Below are positions 40,739-51,464 of a stretch of DNA of 64,000 nt, one piece after another. Position 1 is the first letter of the stretch. Every line of letters starts with the position of its first letter. Location: contig JAHBVB010000002.1 of the NCBI GenBank assembly GCA_019637805.1, forward strand, positions 575,981 through 639,980, read 5' to 3'. The translations under genes and the position numbers were made by a program. The notes beneath the pieces were generated by a model. That model ran no database searches. It saw only the letters and a list, made by a program, of their open reading frames with translations, and was not told where the DNA came from. The DNA is from Anaerolineales bacterium. Its GTDB lineage: Bacteria; Chloroflexota; Anaerolineae; Anaerolineales; UBA11579.

Positions 40739-41548
40739 ATGCAGGCCCGACTCTTTCCCGACGGTGAACGGCTGAGTGCAGTGATGGCGATCACGCTGCT
40801 GGCCTATGCCGGTTCGCGGTTTATTCAAGCGCCGGGCCAGGTGCTGGCACTGGAACTGGCCGGCATCTATCTGCCCCTGCAAATGAGCGTGAACACCGCC
40901 GTGGCTCTGTTTGTGGCCGGGCTGACGGCGGCCGGCGTGGACTGGATGCTGCAGTCTGAGGACGGCGCGCCGAGGACTTCGCGTTTCCGGCATTGGACCC
41001 TGCCGGCAATGACGGCCTGGGTGCTCAGCCTGCTGCTGGGCAACCTGACCTTTGACCTGAATTGGTGGGCCACCTTGGCCCTGTGCACGCTGCTGCTCCT
41101 GGCAGTCATCATGGGGGAATTTGCCAGCGCGCAGCCTGAGCACCGCTATCACTGGCTGGCGAGTGTGGTGTTGCGTTTCTTGATGCTCGGGCTATTCTTG
41201 ATCCTGGCGATTACCGTGCGGGCGGTGGGCCTGCGCTTGTTCCTGGCCCTGCCCGCCGTGGCGCTGGGCGCCTTTGCCGCTTTTTCGCGCATGCAGTTGC
41301 TCCTGCCCGGGCAGGCTTGGCGACCGGTGCAGATGGCCGGCCTGACCTTCTTGTGCGTACAAGTGGCTGCCGCCTTGCATTATTTGCCGTTTTCTGCGTT
41401 GGGGTATGGCCTGGCGTTGTTGGGCCTGGTCTTTGCCCTTAACCATTTTGTCAGCGCGCTCAATCTGGAACAACCCTGGCTGGCGCCGGCGCGCGAGGGA
41501 CTGATCACGCTGGGCATCTTTTGGGCGCTGGCGCTGCTGGTACGCTGA
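40739..41548 (+). CDS. Polytopic membrane protein, unknown function
   Basis: A 269-residue protein with roughly eight hydrophobic segments (for example AVMAITLLAYAGSRFI, LPLQMSVNTAVALFVAGLTAAG, WATLALCTLLLLAVIMG, VLRFLMLGLFLILAITVRAVG). There is no recognisable motif or catalytic residue set. It is followed by a JAMM peptidase whose ATG overlaps its stop (TGATG), so the two are co-translated; this is the only clue to its role. Confidence 0.75.
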   Translation: MQARLFPDGERLSAVMAITLLAYAGSRFIQAPGQVLALELAGIYLPLQMSVNTAVALFVAGLTAAGVDWMLQSEDGAPRTSRFRHWTLPAMTAWVLSLLLGNLTFDLNWWATLALCTLLLLAVIMGEFASAQPEHRYHWLASVVLRFLMLGLFLILAITVRAVGLRLFLALPAVALGAFAAFSRMQLLLPGQAWRPVQMAGLTFLCVQVAAALHYLPFSALGYGLALLGLVFALNHFVSALNLEQPWLAPAREGLITLGIFWALALLVR

Positions 41549-41952
41549 TGGCGCTGCGCCTCCCGCGCCGCCTTTGGCAGCAGATGCGCCGGCATGTGGC
41601 CGCCGTGTCTCCGCAGGAGGCCTGCGGCTTGCTGGCCGGACGTGACGGTCAGGCCCAGGCGGTTTATGCCGTGCGCAATGAGCTGGTCAGCCCCACACAC
41701 TTCCGCATGGATGCGGCGGAACAGTGGGCGGCTTTCCAGGCGATGGAAGCAGAGGGTCTGGAACTGCTGGCCATCTATCACTCACATCCCAACGGACCCG
41801 CCGGGCCGTCCCAGCAAGACATTCTGAACGCCGGTTACCCGGGCGTGGCGCACTTGATCTGGAGCCCGGTTGGCGACGAGTGGGCTTGCCGGGCGTTTTT
41901 GTTGGACACAGGGGCCAAAATCGAATTAGAATTGCAGTTGCAAGACGAGTAA
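41548..41952 (+). CDS. JAMM/Mov34-family zinc metallopeptidase
   Basis: A 134-residue JAB1/MPN+ domain. Glu lies in SPQEACGLLAG and the zinc motif is YHSHPNGPAGPSQQDI (H-x-H-x7-S-x2-D). Bacterial members cut C-terminal extensions from ubiquitin-like sulfur carriers or process cysteine adducts. Whether this one works on a sulfur carrier is not shown by its neighbours. Confidence 0.9.
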   Translation: MALRLPRRLWQQMRRHVAAVSPQEACGLLAGRDGQAQAVYAVRNELVSPTHFRMDAAEQWAAFQAMEAEGLELLAIYHSHPNGPAGPSQQDILNAGYPGVAHLIWSPVGDEWACRAFLLDTGAKIELELQLQDE

Positions 41953-42011
41953 CTTCCCTAAAGGCTTCGTGTTTCTAAAGTACACCTTTTGCCCACCCAG
42001 GAGGCATTTGT

Positions 42012-42689
42012 ATGAATTTGCTGATTAGCATCGGCGTAGTTTTGTTTGGCTATTTACTTGGTTCCATCCCCTTTGGCTTTATTCTGGTCAAGCTGCGTAC
42101 GGGTGAAGACATTCGCCAGGTGCAGAGCGGGCGAACCGGCGGAACCAACGCCATGCGGGCGGCAGGCAAGTGGGTCGGCATCCTGACCGGCGCGTTGGAC
42201 ATTCTCAAGAGTTACTTTGCCGTACGCCTGGCGGTTGCTGTGGCACCTGAAAACTTTTGGCTGCATGTGATCACGCCGCTGGCGGTCATCCTGGGACACA
42301 ATTATTCGATCTTCCTGATGCGCCGTGAGGAAAGCGGTGTGAAATTTGGCGGCGGGGCCGGTGGGGCGACGGCCGGCGGCGGCGCCATGGGGTTGTGGTT
42401 CCCGGCCCTGTACATTATTTTGCCATTGGCTTTTGCCGTCTTCTACTTTGTAGGCTATGCCTCGATGACCACTTTGAGCATCAGCGTGTTGGCCACGATC
42501 ATTTTTGCGGTACGTGCCTATCTGGGGGCCTCGCCTTGGGAATATGTGGCCTATGGCCTGGCTTCGCTGGCCCTGGTGGCCTGGGCTTTGCGGCCCAACA
42601 TCAAGCGCCTGATGGAAGGCAATGAACGCCTGCACGGCTTCCGTGTGCGCCACCTCAAGAAGGCCGAGGGCAAAGCCGGTGGTAACTAG
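42012..42689 (+). CDS. plsY: Glycerol-3-phosphate acyltransferase PlsY
   Basis: Integral membrane enzyme that makes lysophosphatidic acid from acyl-phosphate and glycerol 3-phosphate, 225 aa with about five helices. Motifs: LLGSIPFGFILVKL, a modified SGRTGGTNAMRAAGK in place of the usual GSGNxGATN, and GHNYSIFLMRREESGVKFGGG in place of the usual FxxFKGGKGVAT. These departures are large but the order and spacing are those of PlsY. CAGGAGG precedes the ATG. Confidence 0.85.
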   Translation: MNLLISIGVVLFGYLLGSIPFGFILVKLRTGEDIRQVQSGRTGGTNAMRAAGKWVGILTGALDILKSYFAVRLAVAVAPENFWLHVITPLAVILGHNYSIFLMRREESGVKFGGGAGGATAGGGAMGLWFPALYIILPLAFAVFYFVGYASMTTLSISVLATIIFAVRAYLGASPWEYVAYGLASLALVAWALRPNIKRLMEGNERLHGFRVRHLKKAEGKAGGN

Positions 42690-42691
42690 CC

Positions 42692-42727
42692 AACAAAAAA
42701 AGACCCGCGTAGCGGGTCTTTTTTGTT
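42692..42727. terminator. Bidirectional intrinsic terminator
   Basis: A long stem (AACAAAAAAAGACCCGC against GCGGGTCTTTTTTGTT) around a GTA loop, between convergent plsY and the metallo-beta-lactamase gene. Confidence 0.9.
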
Positions 42728-43592
42728 AGCGTGTCTCGTAGACCAGTTCAGAACCTTCGGGGTTCTTGCCGTACTCCTGGCGGAAGAGGGCGATCAGGTT
42801 GCTGCGGTGCAGCTGCTCTGCCAGGCCGGCGATGAGCACGCGGCTCTTGCCGCAATCCTCGATCTGGACGGTCTCCAGCAGGTCGAGAGGATAGCGGCGG
42901 CGGGCGGCTTTGCGAACCACCTTGCGGATTTCGGTCAGGTAATTGATGTTGGACTTGACCGCGCCCTCGATCTCACCCCGCAGCACAATCTCGCCGTGGC
43001 CGGGTACCAGATTCTCCAGGCTCATTTTAGGGATCTTCTTCTGCGAGGCAATCGTGTCGTCGATGTCGCCGTCCATCAGGGTCGGCACGGCCATAAAGGT
43101 ATCGCCGCTGAACAGGATGCGGTCCTCTTCGACCAATACTGCGATGGAGTCGGCGCTGTGGCCGGGCAGGGGGAAGATGTTGAGGGCTTTCTTGCCCACT
43201 TGCAAGGTCATCTCTCCTGTTTCGAGGCTGAAGTGCGGCAGCACGATCTCCACCTCCCGCAGGCTGCTGTTCTCGCGCTTTTCGGCTTCCAGCGAAGGAA
43301 TGCCGCGGGTCTTGAGCATGTCGTAGCAGCGCTGGTGGGCGATGATCTGCGCTTCGGGGAAGAAACAATTGCCCCAGCTGTGATCCGCATGGTAATGGGT
43401 GTTGATCACATAACGGACGGGGACGCGCAGCTCTCGGTCGATGAAACGCCGCAGCTGCAAAGTCTCTTCGGGCAGCGCCAGGGTGTCGATCACCACGGCC
43501 ATGTCTGGGCCGGCAACCACGCCGGCGGTGACTTGCGCATAGAGGCTGCTTTGAAAGAAATAGACGTTTTCGGCAATGCGTTCGTGTTGCAT
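42726..43592 (-). CDS. Metallo-beta-lactamase-fold hydrolase
   Basis: A 288-residue MBL-fold protein. The metal motif is INTHYHADHSWGN, followed by PLPGHSADSIAVLV, LFSGDTFMA and VPGHGEIVL, with all expected His and Asp ligands. The start at 43592 (MQHERIAENVYFFQ) is chosen because the longer frame runs into the intergenic region. It resembles the glyoxalase-II/quinoprotein-relay branch; the substrate is unknown. Confidence 0.88.
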   Translation of the reverse strand: MQHERIAENVYFFQSSLYAQVTAGVVAGPDMAVVIDTLALPEETLQLRRFIDRELRVPVRYVINTHYHADHSWGNCFFPEAQIIAHQRCYDMLKTRGIPSLEAEKRENSSLREVEIVLPHFSLETGEMTLQVGKKALNIFPLPGHSADSIAVLVEEDRILFSGDTFMAVPTLMDGDIDDTIASQKKIPKMSLENLVPGHGEIVLRGEIEGAVKSNINYLTEIRKVVRKAARRRYPLDLLETVQIEDCGKSRVLIAGLAEQLHRSNLIALFRQEYGKNPEGSELVYETR

Positions 43593-43687
43593 AGAGCGTG
43601 AAGAATAGCACACAGGTTTGCCAGAAGTCAAGAAATGTGAAACATTGCACAATGTCAGTTGATTTTTGGCACTCTGCCAGCGTGAAT

Positions 43688-43716
43688 TTGACAAGCGCGG
43701 CCTGCGGCACTATAAT
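43688..43716 (+). promoter_or_regulatory. Consensus sigma-70 promoter of valS
   Basis: TTGACA (43688-43693), a 17-bp spacer and TATAAT (43711-43716): a perfect match in both boxes. Confidence 0.85.
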
Positions 43717-43739
43717 CAGCCGCACAATTGCATATTTGC

Positions 43740-43967
43740 TTCAGGAGTAGTACGCGGGCTGGTGCTCACAGAGAAGGAACGGCCATAGACTGAGAGCCTC
43801 CGGAGATCGCCGAACGCCGAAGTCGCCTGAATTGCACACCGCAGAACAGCCGCAGGCTTAGTAGACCGGTGCGGGCCAGCCCGTTACAGCGTTTGAGCGC
43901 AGCCAATGGCTGAAGCGAGGTGGTACCGCGGAACACCCTTCCGTCCTCAGTGGAGAAGGGTGTTTTT
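43740..43967 (+). promoter_or_regulatory. T-box riboswitch controlling valS
   Basis: The 3' part contains the T-box sequence GCGAGGTGGTACCGCGG (43915-43931), directly followed by a terminator stem (AACACCCTTC 43932-43941, GAAGGGTGTT 43955-43964) and a T tract. The 5' part has the AGAGAAGGAAC start of stem I and a long lower stem (GGGCTGG with CCAGCCC). Uncharged tRNA-Val would stabilise the antiterminator. A GTC at 43822-43824 is a possible specifier codon, which I could not prove by structure. Confidence 0.9.
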
Positions 43968-43984
43968 GTTTAACTGGAGGCCGT

Positions 43985-46711
<2,727 letters not shown>

Positions 46712-46719
46712 GAGCCGGG

Positions 46720-47112
46720 ATGGCTGTAATGGAACTGCGTGTGGCGATCACTGTGGACGATTGGGAAAAGGCAGTCGCTTTCTATCGCGATGGCCTGGGC
46801 TTGGATCCGGGTGAGCTATGGACCGAGCATGGCCGGGGCGCGTTGCTGCATGGGGGCAAAGCCACCTTTGAGGTCTTCGATGAGCAGCATGCCAGCGCGG
46901 TTGACGAGTTGGAGGTAGGCCAACGGGTCAGCGGATCAGTGCGCTTCGCTTTCCGGGTACTCGATGTGCATGCTGCCCTGCAGAGAGCACTTGAATACGG
47001 CGCGATCCTGGTGCACGAGCCGGTCCTGACGCCATGGAACGATCTGAACGCGCGGGTACAGGCGCCCGGTGGCATGCAGATCACTTTGTTTCAGGTGATG
47101 GCTGTAAGCTAG
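46720..47112 (+). CDS. VOC/glyoxalase-fold protein
   Basis: A 130-residue VOC domain: LRVAITVDDWEKAVAFYRDGLGLDP at the start, then RGALLHGGKATFEVFD, RFAFRVLDVHAALQRALEYGAI and DLNARVQAPGGMQITLFQ. It could bind a metal through His and Glu, but not all positions are clear. It follows valS by 8 bp behind AGGAGCC. Its stop codon overlaps the stop of the convergent membrane gene by 4 bp. Confidence 0.85.
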   Translation: MAVMELRVAITVDDWEKAVAFYRDGLGLDPGELWTEHGRGALLHGGKATFEVFDEQHASAVDELEVGQRVSGSVRFAFRVLDVHAALQRALEYGAILVHEPVLTPWNDLNARVQAPGGMQITLFQVMAVS

Positions 47113-48131
47113 AAGAACTGTGAGACTACTCGCTCCAAAATGAGCAGCAACACAGGCAGCAGGATGGCGGAGGCGAAGTTGCGGAATGCGCCGGGCCGCC
47201 AGGGCCAGGCGGGCACGTCTCTGATGTTGGTGCGCATCGTGAACAGGGCGTGCAGACCTTTCTCCAGCTTCTCTAGGTTGCCCAGCTTTTTCTTTGCCAA
47301 GTCGGCCTGCAGGTTTTGGTGTAGTTCCTCGATCTGCCTGGCGTTGTGGGTCAGCAGTTGCTGCTTGTTATTCTCTATCTTTTGGTGGATGCCCCAAAGC
47401 GGCACTACGGTAACCACTACGCCGATCACCAGGGCAAAGAAAGAGACCAGCAGCGCCGTCTCTGGGGTCATGCTGGGCGTGCCCAGCAGCACTTCCCAAA
47501 TGTAGTTCATGCTAGCCGTGATGACTGAAAAGGCGCCTATCAGCATGGTGACCCGCGCCAGGCCGTAAAAGGGCTGCAGGTCAAAGAGATTGAACTCGCC
47601 CACCTGGCGGTAGAGTTGGCTGATCTGGCTGACATGCCACCAGGCGGCATAGATCCATACCGGGGTGAAGGTGTATCCAGGGCCGGACAGCAGCGCCCAC
47701 AGGGCCTGGCTGAACTGGCTGGCGGCCATCGAATGTCCGCGGTAGACCAGCCAAACGCCGAAGATGAAGCCGGCCACGCTGAGCAGCAGAACCGGCCAAA
47801 ACGGCATGGTCAGGAAGTGGTACTTGACCGCTTCAAAGTCGTTCTTCTTGAGGGCCAGCACGGGGCGAAATTCTTCCAGTGACCTGGCTGCGGTCCTTTC
47901 CATCAGGTTGAGATACCCCAGGGCGTAAGGGACCCAGGCCATGTCAAAGAAAACCGGCGATACCCATTCGCCCCAGCCTGCACTGCCATCTGCCCACAAG
48001 GCGATGTGCACCAGCAGCACACTGGCCAGATAGAAAAGGATGTAGAACAGGGCTGGGTGGATGGGCAGCCCGTTGATCCAGTCGAGCACGAGATTGACCC
48101 AGCTAGGTGGGTAGCGCCGGAAAGTGGCCAT
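47109..48131 (-). CDS. Polytopic membrane protein with C-terminal coiled coil (paralogue A)
   Basis: A 340-residue protein. Two hydrophobic segments precede residue 110, two more are near 115-165, two near 200-250, and a last helix ends the protein. A charged coiled-coil part (about 255-305, IENNKQQLLTHNARQIEELHQNL) precedes a conserved WPWRPGAFRNFASAI block. It is a clear paralogue of the neighbouring gene at 48153-49178: shared blocks include PSWV, FYIL, PFWPVL, GYTF.P.W, HVSQI, NLF.LQP.YGLARV and FASAI. No family name is known to me. Confidence 0.75.
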   Translation of the reverse strand: MATFRRYPPSWVNLVLDWINGLPIHPALFYILFYLASVLLVHIALWADGSAGWGEWVSPVFFDMAWVPYALGYLNLMERTAARSLEEFRPVLALKKNDFEAVKYHFLTMPFWPVLLLSVAGFIFGVWLVYRGHSMAASQFSQALWALLSGPGYTFTPVWIYAAWWHVSQISQLYRQVGEFNLFDLQPFYGLARVTMLIGAFSVITASMNYIWEVLLGTPSMTPETALLVSFFALVIGVVVTVVPLWGIHQKIENNKQQLLTHNARQIEELHQNLQADLAKKKLGNLEKLEKGLHALFTMRTNIRDVPAWPWRPGAFRNFASAILLPVLLLILERVVSQFF

Positions 48132-48152
48132 TTGCCTGTCCTCAGAAGTTTT

Positions 48153-49178
48153 TTACGGCACCGCGACGAACGGCGTCAGGATGCGCTGCAGCAGCCAAAC
48201 AATGATCGGCAAAACGATGGCCGAGGCGAAGCTGCGGAAGGTGCCTGGGCTCCAGGGCCAGGTGGGGATGGCGCCCACGCTTTCGCGCACTTTCAGCAAA
48301 GCGCTCAGACCCTTTTCCAGCCCGTCAATATTTTTGAAGTTGCGGCCTTCCATGTCCTTTTGGATCTCGTTGCGCAAACCGTTGATCTGCTCCGCATTCT
48401 CCGCCAGCAGCGTGTTTTTGTCCTTTTCGATCTTGCGGTGAATGCCCAGCACCGGGATCACAAAGACCGCAACCGCCGCAGCGATGCCGCCGACAGTGAT
48501 CAGATAGGTGGTTTCAGGGGTTTGGGTGATGGACCCGTAATACGTCTCATTAAAGAAGTTGATGTTGACCACCAGGATGAGAAAAATGCCGACTGCCATG
48601 GCCACGCGTGCCAGGCCATACAGCGGCTGAAGATTGAACAGGTTGAGCTTGGTGACCCGTTTGTACAAGCTGTCAATTTGCGAGACGTGGCGGTAGGCAA
48701 CATACAGCCAGAGTGGTAGGAAGGTATAGCCCTGGCTGGAAATGAAGGACCATAGGATGGTGCTGGCCATATCAACGGAGCGCGATTGGAACGAGAAATA
48801 CAACCCCACGCTCAGCCCCAGCAGGGTGATGATCAGAACCGGCCAGAATGGCAGGGTGACAAAGCGATAGCGAATGGCATCGAACTCGCTGGCTGACAGC
48901 CCCAGCGCGGGCCGAATATCTTCAATGGAACGACGGGCCACCCGTTCCATAAAGTGAATGTAGCCCAGGGCCAGGGGCAGCCAGATGACATCAAAGAAGA
49001 CGTAGTTGTGCCAGACCCACCAATCCTGATAGCCCTCCAACCAAAGTGTCAGGTTGATAAGAAATACACTCAACAAATAGAGAAGGATGTAAAAGACTAC
49101 CGGTGGGATTTTGAGCGAACTGACCCAGTCAATAGTGGCATCTACCCAGCTGGGTTTATAGGGGCGGGTTTCCGTCAT
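48153..49178 (-). CDS. Polytopic membrane protein with C-terminal coiled coil (paralogue B)
   Basis: A 341-residue protein with the same layout as paralogue A: membrane segments FYILLYLLSVFLINLTLWL, FWPVLIITLLGLSVGLYFSF, VAMAVGIFLILVVNINFF and YLITVGGIAAAVAVFVIPVLG, a coiled coil (KIEKDKNTLLAENAEQINGLR), and WPWSPGTFRSFASAIVLP followed by a final helix. The pair is separated by 21 bp and co-transcribed, so they may form a hetero-oligomer. The function is unknown. Confidence 0.75.
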   Translation of the reverse strand: MTETRPYKPSWVDATIDWVSSLKIPPVVFYILLYLLSVFLINLTLWLEGYQDWWVWHNYVFFDVIWLPLALGYIHFMERVARRSIEDIRPALGLSASEFDAIRYRFVTLPFWPVLIITLLGLSVGLYFSFQSRSVDMASTILWSFISSQGYTFLPLWLYVAYRHVSQIDSLYKRVTKLNLFNLQPLYGLARVAMAVGIFLILVVNINFFNETYYGSITQTPETTYLITVGGIAAAVAVFVIPVLGIHRKIEKDKNTLLAENAEQINGLRNEIQKDMEGRNFKNIDGLEKGLSALLKVRESVGAIPTWPWSPGTFRSFASAIVLPIIVWLLQRILTPFVAVP

Positions 49179-49195
49179 CTTGTCTCCTCACGTTT

Positions 49196-49867
49196 TTAAG
49201 TATCTACGGGAACGATGCACTCCGGCACATCGTTGCGGGCGTTGCTGACCACTGTGCCCACCTGGTAATAGGCCATCTTTTCGGATGGGTAGGGGCGCAG
49301 GAGTGGCAGCAACGTCTTAGGATCGGCTTCGTCCGGCTGCAGCCAAATGGCATGGTCGTCTTCATCGAGGATGACGCCCATGCGGTGATGGATCTGGGCC
49401 ACGAGGTCGTTGGGTTCGCAGGTGATGAAGCAGCAGGTGTTCACTTCGGAGCCGTCCATCGAGGTCCAGCTGTCCCACAGGCCAGCAAAGGCGAAAGGGC
49501 GCTTGTCTTTCATGTGCACCCAGTACGGGATCTTCTCTTTCTTGCGCGGCAGCTTGACCCATTCGTAATAGCCATCCGCCAGCACCAGGCAGCGCCGCCG
49601 CTTGAAAGGCGAACGGAATGACGGCTTGCGCTCGATGCCCTCGGCGCGGGCATTCAGCAGGTAGCTGGTCATCTTGACCTTGGTGAAGGAGGGGATCATG
49701 CCCCAGCTAAGGAAATCCACTTTGTTCTGGCCGTCATTGAGCACCACAGCAATGGGTTGGGTGGGGGCGATGTTGTAGCGGGGGCGCAGCTCTGGCGGCA
49801 CTTGCAGCCAGGGAAAAGTCGCGGCCAGTTCCTCGGCGGTTTTGGTCAGTGTTATTCGTCCGGGCAT
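49196..49867 (-). CDS. SRAP-domain protein (YedK/HMCES family) with Pro in place of Cys2
   Basis: A 223-residue SOS-response-associated peptidase fold. In relatives the nucleophile Cys2 crosslinks to abasic sites in single-stranded DNA. Conserved parts present: PRYNIAPTQPIAVV, WGMIPSF, LNARAEGIERKPSFR with Asn72, ADGYYEWVK with Glu102, and IHHRMGVIL with His160. However, the protein starts MPGRITLT, so residue 2 is Pro and not Cys. The codon is clear (ATG CCC GGA CGA). The rest of the active site looks intact. It lies 1 bp after the MFS gene and probably shares its message. Function may be altered; see findings. Confidence 0.85.
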   Translation of the reverse strand: MPGRITLTKTAEELAATFPWLQVPPELRPRYNIAPTQPIAVVLNDGQNKVDFLSWGMIPSFTKVKMTSYLLNARAEGIERKPSFRSPFKRRRCLVLADGYYEWVKLPRKKEKIPYWVHMKDKRPFAFAGLWDSWTSMDGSEVNTCCFITCEPNDLVAQIHHRMGVILDEDDHAIWLQPDEADPKTLLPLLRPYPSEKMAYYQVGTVVSNARNDVPECIVPVDT

Positions 49868-49868
49868 A

Positions 49869-51419
49869 TCAGTGCATCCTTGGCAGAGCCTCAGTGGTCG
49901 GCGCGTGTTTGGGTTTGCCGTCTACAAAGAGCTGGGCGACCAGCGAAGCGGTGGCAACCAGGCCGGCGCAGACGTACATCACAATTTGGAAGGCGTCCAC
50001 AAAGGCCTGATCATAGACCGCGTCGATTTCCTGGCGCTGGGCGGGTGGCAGGCTGGCCGGGGCGCTGGCGTTGGCCAGGTTCTTGGTTTCGGCGCGGATC
50101 TCAGAGAGCGCCTGGGGCGTGAACTGGGCCGGGTCCACGCGGCGCTCCACAGAGCCGATGAAGACGTTGAGCGCCACCACGCCGAGGATGGCCACCGCCA
50201 GCACGTTGGCGGTGCTGTTGACGGCGGTATTGATGCCCGAAGCCGTGCCGGAGAGCCGCTTGGGGGCGGCGCCCATCACCGTGGTGGTCAGCGGGGCGAT
50301 GACCAGGGTCATGCCGAAGGCCAGCACGATCACCGCCGGGAAGAAAGTCGTCCAAAAGGAGCCGCCCAGGCCGGCCTGGCCAAACAGCACCAGCCCGGCG
50401 GCGACCACCAGCGGGCCGATGGTCAACGGCAGTTTGCTGCCGTAGCGGGCCACCAGGCCGCCGGCCCAGCCGGAGAGGGCGCCGACGATGAGCGGGAAGG
50501 GCAGGAAGCCCAGACCGGCCATGACGATGTCGTAGCCCTGGATTTGGATTAGGTTGAAGGGCAGGAAAAAGATCACGCCCGAGACGGCGCAATACATCAG
50601 CAGCGTGATCAGGTTAGCCCCGCTAAAGGTGCGCGATTTGAACAGGTCCAGCGGCAGCAGCGGGTTTTCGGTGATGCGCTGGGTGTAGAGGAACAGGGCA
50701 AACACGGCCGCCCCCAGGAAAATGCTGCCCAGCACGATCGGGCTGCCCAGACCGTAATTGGCTGACTCGATGAAGCCGAAGACGAACATGCCCAGGCCCA
50801 GGGTGGCCAGGCTGGCGCCGCGCCAGTCCAGCTTGCTGGGGGCTTTTTCGTCGCGGCTTTCCGGCACTTTCCAGAACAGCACCAGCACGGTCAGGATGCC
50901 CACGGGGACATTAATGAAGAACAACCAGTGCCAACTGGCATACTGCACGATCAGGCCGCCCACGGCCGGCCCGAGCGCCAGGGCGATGGCCGAGGCGCCG
51001 GACCAGGCGCCAAAGGCGGCGCCGCGGCGCTCGTCGTCGAAGTAAGCGGTGATGATCGCCAAGCTGGAGGGGCCAAGCAGGGCGCCGCCCAGCGCCTGCA
51101 GGATGCGGGCGCCGATCAGGAAGCCCGGCGTGGTGGCCAGGCCGCACAGCGCCGAAGCGATCGAGAAGATGACCACGCCCACGGCGAAGACGCGGCGGCG
51201 GCCCAGGCGGTCACCCAATGTGCCGCCCACCAGGATCAAGGCGGCCTGGAAAAGCACATAGGCCTCCACGATCCACTGTGCCTGAACCACCGTGGCGTTA
51301 AGGTCTTGCTGCACCACCGGCAGGGCGATATAGATCACCGTGGCGTCAATGTAGGACATGCAGGAACCCAAAATGGTGGACACCAGCACCCAAAAACCGG
51401 TATTGAACTTAGGCAACAA
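49869..51419 (-). CDS. MFS drug exporter, DHA2 (EmrB/QacA) type
   Basis: A 516-residue transporter with about 14 hydrophobic segments. Motif C-like GARILQALGGALLGPSSLAI, motif A-like GDRLGRRRVFAVG, and the N-terminal SYIDATVIYIALPVVQQDL (the D of DHA2 pumps in the first helix) are present. It probably exports hydrophobic compounds using protons. It heads a unit with the SRAP gene. Confidence 0.9.
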   Translation of the reverse strand: MLPKFNTGFWVLVSTILGSCMSYIDATVIYIALPVVQQDLNATVVQAQWIVEAYVLFQAALILVGGTLGDRLGRRRVFAVGVVIFSIASALCGLATTPGFLIGARILQALGGALLGPSSLAIITAYFDDERRGAAFGAWSGASAIALALGPAVGGLIVQYASWHWLFFINVPVGILTVLVLFWKVPESRDEKAPSKLDWRGASLATLGLGMFVFGFIESANYGLGSPIVLGSIFLGAAVFALFLYTQRITENPLLPLDLFKSRTFSGANLITLLMYCAVSGVIFFLPFNLIQIQGYDIVMAGLGFLPFPLIVGALSGWAGGLVARYGSKLPLTIGPLVVAAGLVLFGQAGLGGSFWTTFFPAVIVLAFGMTLVIAPLTTTVMGAAPKRLSGTASGINTAVNSTANVLAVAILGVVALNVFIGSVERRVDPAQFTPQALSEIRAETKNLANASAPASLPPAQRQEIDAVYDQAFVDAFQIVMYVCAGLVATASLVAQLFVDGKPKHAPTTEALPRMH

Positions 51420-51464
51420 GGCGGCTCCTCTGTGGCGATGCGGTATTTTAGCTGAAACTGGCGG

